Shown piece after piece: positions 42,748 through 49,643 of a stretch of DNA of 64,000 bases. Location: contig DXXG01000027.1 of NCBI GenBank assembly GCA_019416455.1, forward strand, positions 1-64,000, in the 5' to 3' direction. The DNA is from Clostridiales bacterium. GTDB lineage: Bacteria; Bacillota; Clostridia; Oscillospirales; Acutalibacteraceae. The notes below the pieces were generated by a model. That model was not told the DNA's origin and searched no databases. It saw only the letters and a list, made by a program, of their open reading frames with translations. The position numbers and the translations under genes were made by a program. How positions within the stretch are numbered: position 1 is the stretch's first letter; each line of letters starts with the position of its first letter.

Positions 42748-42999
42748 TTACTTGCCCTGGTTTCCGAAAAGCTGGAACAGCTTCTGGGCTTGGGGCGTGG
42801 AAAGCAGTTTTTTAGCGGCTTCCGGGTCGGAGAGCACCTTTTGGAGCGCGGCGTTCTCCTTGCCGGACGCGTTTCCCAGAATGTGGGAAAAATCCCCCCG
42901 CTGGGCGGCGTCCTTCAAGGCCTGGGGCGTGGTGCCCATGCGCTGGGCGGTGAGTTTCAGCAGAGCTTCCAGCTGTTTGTTGTCGGGTGTCTGGCTCAT
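42748..42999 (-). CDS. Small helical protein of unknown function
   Basis: An 83-residue, mostly helical, Ala/Gln/Lys-rich protein (MSQTPDNKQLEALLKLTAQRMG at the start, AQKLFQLFGNQGK at the end). First gene of the three-gene leftward set. The frame runs ten codons further upstream, but only the ATG at 42999 follows the AAAGGGGGG site. It shares an LSDPxA motif with the next protein. Confidence 0.7.
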   Translation of the reverse strand: MSQTPDNKQLEALLKLTAQRMGTTPQALKDAAQRGDFSHILGNASGKENAALQKVLSDPEAAKKLLSTPQAQKLFQLFGNQGK

Positions 43000-43121
43000 T
43001 CCCGTGAGTTCCCCCCTTTCACGTGGCATGGCCGGCCGAAAGACCGTACCAATTCATAGTATGCGGCGGGGGGAAAGAAATGACAGGGGATCGTACATTC
43101 GGGAAGAAAGGGAGATAGATC

Positions 43122-43589
43122 ATGCGGATCTTGGTTGTATCGGACAGCCACGGCAACGACGGCAACCTGCGCCGTGCCATTATGGCTCAGCCCAACGCGG
43201 AGGTGGTCATTCATTTGGGAGACGGGGAGGAGGAATGGATCCGGGCCAAACGATCCTTCCCGGAGAAGATGTTCCTGGGAGTGCGGGGCAACTGTGATTT
43301 TGCCTCCTCTCTGCCCCCCACGGGGGAATTCACCGCGGAAGGGGTGAAGATCTTCTACACCCATGGCCACTTGTACGGGGTGAAATCCGGGCTGTACACC
43401 TATGTGTGCGCGGCCAGGGAACGGGGAGCCCAAGTGGCCCTGTTCGGACACACCCACAACGCCCTCACCGACTATGAGGACGGGCTGTATTTGATGAATC
43501 CGGGAAGCCTGAGCGGCTGGCCGGGAACCTACGGAACAGTGGATATCACCCCCCAGGGGATTGTGACAAATATTGTGAAACTTCCGTAA
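43122..43589 (+). CDS. YfcE/MJ0936-family metallophosphodiesterase
   Basis: A 155-residue calcineurin-like phosphoesterase. Metal-binding motifs are VVSDSHGN, HLGDGEEEW, GVRGNCDF, YTHGHLYGVKSG and FGHTHNA. Family members hydrolyse phosphodiesters in vitro and may be involved in nucleotide or RNA metabolism. It is transcribed divergently from the three small genes and ends 114 bases before the next start. Confidence 0.92.
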   Translation: MRILVVSDSHGNDGNLRRAIMAQPNAEVVIHLGDGEEEWIRAKRSFPEKMFLGVRGNCDFASSLPPTGEFTAEGVKIFYTHGHLYGVKSGLYTYVCAARERGAQVALFGHTHNALTDYEDGLYLMNPGSLSGWPGTYGTVDITPQGIVTNIVKLP

Positions 43590-43606
43590 AGCCGACCTGT
43601 TTCGAG

Positions 43607-43635
43607 TTGACATGGCGCACAAAAAATGGTAATCT
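43607..43635 (+). promoter_or_regulatory. Promoter of the phosphohexomutase gene
   Basis: TTGACA (43607-43612) and TAATCT (43630-43635) with a 17-base spacer, about 70 bases before the start codon. Confidence 0.75.
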
Positions 43636-43703
43636 TAATTTTAGAAATCTAAGCAATATCTCTGACGCTTTTCAGGCGTTCAGGAAAGAAGGGACGGTTT
43701 CAC

Positions 43704-45401
43704 ATGACAGAATATGAAAGATGGCTTCAGCAGCCGCTGGACGACCAGGATCTTACCGAGGAGCTCCAGTCTATCCAGGGCCAGGATGATGAGATCAATG
43801 ACCGTTTTTATCAGAGTTTGGAATTCGGCACCGCAGGTCTGCGGGGCGTTATCGGAGCGGGCACCAACCGCATGAACGTTTACACCGTGCGTCAGGCCAC
43901 CCAGGGCCTGGCCAATTACCTGCTGAAACACAGCGAGGGCAAGCCTCAGTCCGTGGCCATCGCTTACGACAGCCGCAACAAGGGCGTGCTGTTCTCCCAG
44001 CAGTCCGCTGCTGTGCTGGCCGCCAACGGCATCAAGGCTTACATCTATCCTCAGCTGATGCCCACTCCCGCCCTTTCCTACGCGGTGCGGCATTTGAAGT
44101 GCGACGCGGGCATCTGCGTCACCGCCAGCCACAACCCCGCCAAGTACAACGGCTACAAGGCCTACGGCAGCGACGGCTGCCAGGTTACCGCCGACATGGC
44201 CGACGGCATTTTGGCCGAGATCAAGTCTATCGACATCTTCACCGGCGTGAAGAAGATGGACTTTGAAGAGGGCATGAAACAGGGCCTTATCGAGTATATC
44301 GGCGAAGAGACTGTGAACGCCTTCCTGGACGATGTGTATAAAGAGAGCCTGATCGACGACGCCAGCAACCTGAAGCTGGTGTATACTCCCCTCAACGGCG
44401 CCGGCAAGGTGTGCGTCACCCGCATCCTGGACCGGATCGGCATCAAGGACGTGACCATTGTGCCCGAGCAGAGCGAGCCCGACGGCAACTTCCCCACCTG
44501 CCCCTATCCCAACCCCGAGTTCCGGGAAGCCCTCCAGAAGGGCCTGGAGCGGTGCGAGAAGGTCCAGCCCGACCTGCTGCTGGCCACCGACCCTGACAGC
44601 GACCGTGTAGGCATCGCTGTGAACCAGGGCGGCGAGTATGTGCTGATGACCGGCAACGAAGTGGGCATCCTGCTGCTGAACTTCATCGCTCAGGCCAGAC
44701 AGGAGCAGGGCAAGCTGCCCGCTCATCCCGTGGCCGTGACCACTATCGTTTCCACCGACATGGTGGATCCCATCGCCAAGAAGTACGGCGTGGAGATGCG
44801 CCGCTGCCTGACCGGCTTCAAGTACATCGGCGACATCATTGCCGACCTGGAGCAGAAAGAGGGCAGCGATGAGAGCTTCCTGCTGGGCTTTGAGGAGAGC
44901 TACGGCTACCTGCCCGGCGGCTATGTCCGGGATAAGGACGCGGTGGCAGCCAGCATGCTCATCTGCGAAATGGCCTCTTACTACAAGCGCCAGGGCAAGA
45001 CTCTGGTGGACGTGATGAACGACCTGTACAACACCTATGGCTACTATCAGAACGCCACCCTGAACTTCGGTTTTGAGGGCGAGGACGGCATGAAGACCAT
45101 GCAGAACATCATGGCCACCCTGCGGCAGACTCCTCCCACCGAGATCGCTGGTATCCAGGTGGTGGGCCGCAGCGACTATCAGGAATCCATGGCCTACGGG
45201 GACAAGGAAGGGGTCATCGACCTGCCCAAGTCCAACGTGCTGGAGTATCGCCTGGCAAACGGCTGCAAGGTGATCGTCCGTCCCTCCGGCACCGAGCCCA
45301 AGATCAAGATTTACCTGTTCGGCAAGGGCGCTACCATGGAGGAATCTCTCCAGGAGATCGACAAGATGAAGAACGCTGTATCCGGTCTGCTGGGCATTTA
45401 A
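43704..45401 (+). CDS. pgcA: Phosphoglucomutase/phosphomannomutase
   Basis: A 565-residue alpha-D-phosphohexomutase that interconverts glucose 6-phosphate and glucose 1-phosphate. The phosphoserine loop is TASHNPAKYNGYKAY, the metal loop ATDPDSDRVGIA, the sugar-specificity loop FEESYGYLPG and the phosphate-binding loop RPSGTEPKIKIY. The length matches Firmicute PgcA. Transcribed alone from its promoter to the terminator at 45420. Confidence 0.95.
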   Translation: MTEYERWLQQPLDDQDLTEELQSIQGQDDEINDRFYQSLEFGTAGLRGVIGAGTNRMNVYTVRQATQGLANYLLKHSEGKPQSVAIAYDSRNKGVLFSQQSAAVLAANGIKAYIYPQLMPTPALSYAVRHLKCDAGICVTASHNPAKYNGYKAYGSDGCQVTADMADGILAEIKSIDIFTGVKKMDFEEGMKQGLIEYIGEETVNAFLDDVYKESLIDDASNLKLVYTPLNGAGKVCVTRILDRIGIKDVTIVPEQSEPDGNFPTCPYPNPEFREALQKGLERCEKVQPDLLLATDPDSDRVGIAVNQGGEYVLMTGNEVGILLLNFIAQARQEQGKLPAHPVAVTTIVSTDMVDPIAKKYGVEMRRCLTGFKYIGDIIADLEQKEGSDESFLLGFEESYGYLPGGYVRDKDAVAASMLICEMASYYKRQGKTLVDVMNDLYNTYGYYQNATLNFGFEGEDGMKTMQNIMATLRQTPPTEIAGIQVVGRSDYQESMAYGDKEGVIDLPKSNVLEYRLANGCKVIVRPSGTEPKIKIYLFGKGATMEESLQEIDKMKNAVSGLLGI

Positions 45402-45419
45402 ATTTCCTAACAACATATT

Positions 45420-45452
45420 ACGGGGATGCCTTTGGGCATCCCCGTTTCTTTT
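45420..45452 (+). terminator. Terminator of the phosphohexomutase gene
   Basis: ACGGGGATGCC pairs with GGCATCCCCGT and TTTCTTTT follows. Confidence 0.9.
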
Positions 45453-45477
45453 GGAAAACAGTTAGTCTTTGGACCAT

Positions 45478-45521
45478 AAAAAACTCCCTGAGCCGAAAAG
45501 AGACCCAGGGAGCGTTTTTTT
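45478..45521. terminator. Terminator of the MATE gene
   Basis: CTCCCTG pairs with CAGGGAG around a 15-base loop, flanked by AAAAAA on the left and TTTTTTT on the right, so it can act in both directions; the leftward direction ends the MATE transcript. Confidence 0.75.
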
Positions 45522-46857
45522 AGTAGCCGTACTGTTTTACGTGCTTCATCACTTTCAGGTAAGCGGGAATCAGGAAGCAGTCGGCCAGGATCCAGGCGGC
45601 GGGGCTGGCGAAGCATGCCATGTTGAACCCGAAGGCCGGCACCAGGAACAGACCAAAGCTGCCCCGGGCGATCATCTCGAACACCCCGGCGAATACCGCC
45701 AGCTTGCTGTATCCCATGCCTTGGATCAGCAGCCGGATCACGTTCACCGCTGCCAGGGGAATGAAGAAGGCCACCTGGATCAACATGAATTGGTACGCCT
45801 GGTCGATGATGACCGTTTCGCTGCTTTCCACGAACAGCTGGACCATGGGCCGTCCAAAGAAGAAGATCACCGCTAAGGCCAGCAGGGAGTACACACTGCC
45901 GATGACCATTCCCGCCCGCAGGCCGTAGAAGATCCGGTCTCCCCGGCGGGCGCCGATGTTCTGGCCCCCGTAAGTGGACATGGCCACGCCCAGAGCGTCA
46001 AATACACAGCCGAACAGCTGGTACAGCTTGCTGGCCGCCGTAATGGAGGCTACCGCGATGGAGCCCAGTCCGTTGACGGAGGTTTGCAGCAGGATGCTGC
46101 CCACGGCAGTGATGGAGCTTTGCAGCCCCATGGGAACGCCCATGGAGAGCAGACGTTTCATGTAGCGCTTCCGGGGGACCAGGTCATCCCGGGAAACGTG
46201 GAGCAGGGGGAACTTCTTCCAGATAAAGGCCAAGCAGGCCAGACCGGAGATGCCCTGAGAAATGACCGTGGCCCAGGCCGCGCCCGCTACGCCCATGGGG
46301 ATCACCAGGATCAGCACCAGGTCCAGGACGATGTTCAGCAGGGAGGCGATGACGAGGAACACCACCGGGGTGCGGCTGTCTCCCAAAGCCCGGAGAAGGC
46401 CCGCCTGGACGTTGTAAAACACGATGGTGGGGATGCCCAGGAAAATGACCACGATATAGCGGTAGGCGTCGTCAATGATGTCCTCCGGGGTGGCCATCCA
46501 TTGGAGGATGGGCCGGCACAGCACCACTGTCGCCACGGTGAACACCACAGTGAACGCTCCCGCCAGCCAAATGATGTTGCCCACAAAGCGTTTCAGGTCC
46601 TTGATATCCTTGGAACCGAAACATTGAGCCACGGGGATGGCGAATCCGGCGCAGGTGCCCAGGCAGAAGCCCAGGATCAGGAAGTTAATGGAGCCGGTGG
46701 AACCCACAGCGGCCAGGGGCCCGGTGCCCAAAAAGCGGCCCACGATGATGGTGTCCACCATGGAATAGAACTGCTGGAACAGGTTGCCGAACATGAGGGG
46801 GATAGCGAAATTGAACACCAGCTTCATGGGGGAGCCTGTGGTCATATCTTTGGTCAA
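45520..46857 (-). CDS. MATE-family multidrug/Na+ antiporter
   Basis: A 445-residue polytopic protein with about twelve membrane helices in two similar halves. It begins LTKDMTTGSPMKLVFNFAIPLMFGNLFQQFYSMVDTIIVGRF, as typical for Clostridial MATE exporters. Start chosen at TTG 46857, 9 bases after GGAGG; the open frame goes to 46887 with no site, and the first internal ATG (46845) is too far away. Substrate unknown. Confidence 0.92.
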   Translation of the reverse strand: MTKDMTTGSPMKLVFNFAIPLMFGNLFQQFYSMVDTIIVGRFLGTGPLAAVGSTGSINFLILGFCLGTCAGFAIPVAQCFGSKDIKDLKRFVGNIIWLAGAFTVVFTVATVVLCRPILQWMATPEDIIDDAYRYIVVIFLGIPTIVFYNVQAGLLRALGDSRTPVVFLVIASLLNIVLDLVLILVIPMGVAGAAWATVISQGISGLACLAFIWKKFPLLHVSRDDLVPRKRYMKRLLSMGVPMGLQSSITAVGSILLQTSVNGLGSIAVASITAASKLYQLFGCVFDALGVAMSTYGGQNIGARRGDRIFYGLRAGMVIGSVYSLLALAVIFFFGRPMVQLFVESSETVIIDQAYQFMLIQVAFFIPLAAVNVIRLLIQGMGYSKLAVFAGVFEMIARGSFGLFLVPAFGFNMACFASPAAWILADCFLIPAYLKVMKHVKQYGY

Positions 46858-47028
46858 AGGCGAACACCTCCGTAGACATTTTGCCATGATAAACAGATAT
46901 CATATTACACAACGGTTTTTGAAAGTGCAATGGGAAATTCTCAATTTAGGTCCCAAATTGTCAATTTCAGCGATTTACGCAAAAAGCCCCAAGCCGTTCC
47001 AAGGGATTTTTCCAGAGAACGCCCAGAA

Positions 47029-47063
47029 CAAAAAAGACCGCCCCGTACAGGCGGCAGTCTTTT
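47029..47063 (-). terminator. Terminator of the degV gene
   Basis: AAAAAGAC and CGCC pair with GGCG and GTCTTTTT (a three-base bulge between), just after the leftward stop codon. Confidence 0.7.
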
Positions 47064-47072
47064 TGTTTGGAG

Positions 47073-47933
47073 TCATTCCGTCTCGAACAGGATGCCCAGG
47101 GTATTGGGCCCGCAGTGAGCGGAAATGGTACAGCTGGCGGTGGTGATGTGGATCTCTTTGAATTCCATCATCTCCTGGACCGTTTCCCGCACCAGCTCCA
47201 CGTAGCTCTCGTCAATGGAAGAGTGGGTGATGAACAAGTGGTCCCGCTTGATGTTGGGATACTGGTTCAGCTTATCTCGCACGTACTGAGGCAGCACTTT
47301 TTTCAGGGTGCCCCGGTATTTCTTCCCCACGTGCATGGAGCCGTCGGAATTGTCCACCTCAATGCAGGGTTTGAGAGCCAGCAGGTTGGCGCCTACCGCC
47401 ACAATGGTGGAGCACCGTCCTCCGGCCCGCATGAATTCCAAGGTGTCCAGCACGAAGCTGGCGTGACAGTTGGGGATGATCTTCTCCATGGCCTGGGCAA
47501 TCTCCGCGGCGGGCATTCCCGCCTGGATCCGCTCTCCCGCCTCGATGATCTGTAAGCCGATGCCGGTGGACAGGTTGCAGCTGTCGATGGGGAACACATG
47601 GCCGTCCAGTTCCCGGGCCGCCAGCACGCAGTTGCGCTGGGAGCTGGACAGGGCCCCGCCCAGACAGAAGTGGATCACGTCGTACCCCTGGTCCACCCAG
47701 GGTTTGAAGTAGTCCACGTACTCCTGCACGTTGATGGCCGCCGTCCGGGGAAGGGCTTTCCGTTCCCAGTAGGCCTGGTAGATGTCCTGAACGTGGATGT
47801 CCACGTTGTCCTGGTAATCTTGCCCCTCCAAAATGACGTGGAAGGGGTAATACTGCACGTCGTACCGTGCCTTGAGCTCCTCGCCCAAGTCGCAGGTGCT
47901 GTCCGCGCTGAGGATCACCTTTCGCTGTGCCAT
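47073..47933 (-). CDS. DegV-family fatty-acid-binding protein
   Basis: A 286-residue DegV protein: ILSADSTCDLGEELKARYDVQYYPFHVI at the start, LGGALSSSQRNCVLAA and CHASFVLDTLEFMRAGGRCS. FakB-like members of this family deliver fatty acids to FakA for phosphorylation; no fakA is seen here. The ATG at 47933 has AGAGGAAG upstream, and a TTG two codons earlier is less likely. It is 90 bases downstream of the HgdB-like gene on the same strand, so read-through is possible. Confidence 0.9.
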   Translation of the reverse strand: MAQRKVILSADSTCDLGEELKARYDVQYYPFHVILEGQDYQDNVDIHVQDIYQAYWERKALPRTAAINVQEYVDYFKPWVDQGYDVIHFCLGGALSSSQRNCVLAARELDGHVFPIDSCNLSTGIGLQIIEAGERIQAGMPAAEIAQAMEKIIPNCHASFVLDTLEFMRAGGRCSTIVAVGANLLALKPCIEVDNSDGSMHVGKKYRGTLKKVLPQYVRDKLNQYPNIKRDHLFITHSSIDESYVELVRETVQEMMEFKEIHITTASCTISAHCGPNTLGILFETE

Positions 47934-48023
47934 ATACAACTTCCTCTCTTTTCCTGAGAATCTCCTATGTTCACTCCGGAACGCTCTCCGAAAAAGACCG
48001 CCGGAACGGATACCTATGAATGA

Positions 48024-49340
48024 TTACGCCTGGGCGGGAGCCGCCTGTCCCTGGGACGATTTCCCAGCGGTTTTGGGGCTTTCCTGATCCCTGGCGTTTT
48101 CCCTGGCCACCGCCAGCATCAGCTTGATGCGGTTTTCCTGGTTCACCTGGGTGGCGCTGGGGTCGTAGTCGATGGGCACGATATTGGCCTGGGGATAGAT
48201 GTTCTTCACCTTGCGGATCATGCCCTTGCCCACGATGTGGTTGGGCAGGCAGCCGAAGGGCTGTGCGCATACCACGTTGCCGTAGCCGCTCTCCACCAGC
48301 TCCATGGCCTCGGCGGTGAGCAGCCAGCCTTCACCCATCTTGCAGCCGTAGCCGATCACCTTTCCGGCCAGCTCCTTCAAATGGGAGTAGGGAGCGGGGG
48401 CGGTGAACTGGGGGAATTTCTTCACGGCGGCGATCAGGTCTGTCTCGTACTTGGTGAAGTACCACTTCAGCAGGGTGCACACCTGCTTCTTGGCCTGGTT
48501 GCCTCCGTAGAGGTTGATGTCCTCCAGACGGTTATCCACCTTGAAGATCATAAATGCCAGGATACCGGGCACCATCACCTCGCAGTCCTGCTCAAAGAGG
48601 AACTGCTCCAGGTCGTTGTTGGCCAGGGGGGAGTACTTCACGTAGATCTCGCCCACCACGCCTACCTTGGTCTTGACCACGTCCCGACGCTTTACGTCGG
48701 CGAAAGACTGGGCGATCTGGTCGAAATACTGCCGCACTTCCCGCTGGGAGAAGGCCTTGCCCTGCTCGAAGAGCTTGGTCAGCTTCTGGATCCAGCTCTT
48801 CACCAGGCCGTCGCTCTCGCCGGGGGTGACCTCGTAGGGTTTGGTCTGGTTTTTGAGGAGCATCAGCAGGTCGCCGTAGGTCAGGGCGGCGATGGCCCGG
48901 CGGATCATAGGCAGGGTGATCTTGAACCCGGAGTTGGACTCCAACCCGGACAGGTTCACGGAGATCACGGGGATAAAGTCCAGGCCGTCTTTTTTCAGGG
49001 CCTTCCGCAGCAGGTGGATGTAGTTGGACGCCCGGCATCCACCGCCGGTTTGGGTCATAATGAGAGCCACCTTGTGCAGGTCGTACTTGCCGCTGTGGAG
49101 GGCGTGCATCAGCTGACCGATGGACAGCAGAGCGGGGTAACAGGTGTCGTTGTGGACATATTTCAGCCCCTCGTCCACGATCTCCCGGCCGGTGGTGCGA
49201 AGCAGTTCGATGTGGAACCCAAAGCTCTCCAGCACGTTCTTGATCAGCTCGAAGTGGATGGGAGCCATGTTCGGGGTGATGATGGTATAGTCTTTTTTCA
49301 TTTCCCGGGTAAATTCCACCCGGTTCTGGTTGTCTGACAT
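48024..49340 (-). CDS. 2-hydroxyacyl-CoA dehydratase-like protein, partner half of the activase
   Basis: A 438-residue protein matching the C-terminal third of the large acyl-CoA dehydratase activase-related proteins (COG3581-like). The start FTREMKKDYTIITPNMAPIHFELIKNVLESFGF and the cysteine motifs NDTCYPALLSIGQ, TGGGCRASNY and VCAQPFGCLPNHIVG, probably iron-sulfur ligands, are characteristic. In many Clostridia this region is fused to the activase domains in one chain of about 1,400 residues. Here it is separate, with its own AAAGGAG site, and a GC-rich repeat lies between. Physiological substrate unknown. Confidence 0.85.
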   Translation of the reverse strand: MSDNQNRVEFTREMKKDYTIITPNMAPIHFELIKNVLESFGFHIELLRTTGREIVDEGLKYVHNDTCYPALLSIGQLMHALHSGKYDLHKVALIMTQTGGGCRASNYIHLLRKALKKDGLDFIPVISVNLSGLESNSGFKITLPMIRRAIAALTYGDLLMLLKNQTKPYEVTPGESDGLVKSWIQKLTKLFEQGKAFSQREVRQYFDQIAQSFADVKRRDVVKTKVGVVGEIYVKYSPLANNDLEQFLFEQDCEVMVPGILAFMIFKVDNRLEDINLYGGNQAKKQVCTLLKWYFTKYETDLIAAVKKFPQFTAPAPYSHLKELAGKVIGYGCKMGEGWLLTAEAMELVESGYGNVVCAQPFGCLPNHIVGKGMIRKVKNIYPQANIVPIDYDPSATQVNQENRIKLMLAVARENARDQESPKTAGKSSQGQAAPAQA

Positions 49341-49448
49341 AGGGAATCACATCTCCTTTCTCGGCTTTCCCAGAAGGAAAAGCCGCCAAAGGGCACGCCA
49401 TTCGGCGTACCACTTGCCTTTCTTTCGAGAAAGGTAAGCCAAAGAACT

Positions 49449-49636
49449 TTTAGTCGCGCTATGGGGCGGCGGCTCAACGCCGCGCCTGAGGAAGCCGTCA
49501 GCGCGCGTCCGCGGCTTTTAACAGCATCAGGCTTGTGTTTTGTCGCCATTCCTTTCCGGAAGATCCAACGGCGCGGACGTGCATTGACGTACTGCACAGC
49601 CTGAGCGTTAGCGAACGGCCCTAAGCGCGAATTGGG
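49449..49636. repeat. GC-rich palindromic repeat between the two activase-related genes
   Basis: The left half begins TCGCGCTATGGGGCGGCGG and ends in GCGCGTCCGCGGC; the right half begins GGCGCGGACGTGCATTGACG and ends with GCGCGA. The two halves pair imperfectly around a loop of about 55 bases. The repeat fills most of the 303-base gap between genes usually fused. Confidence 0.75.
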
Positions 49637-49643
49637 TCCAGCG

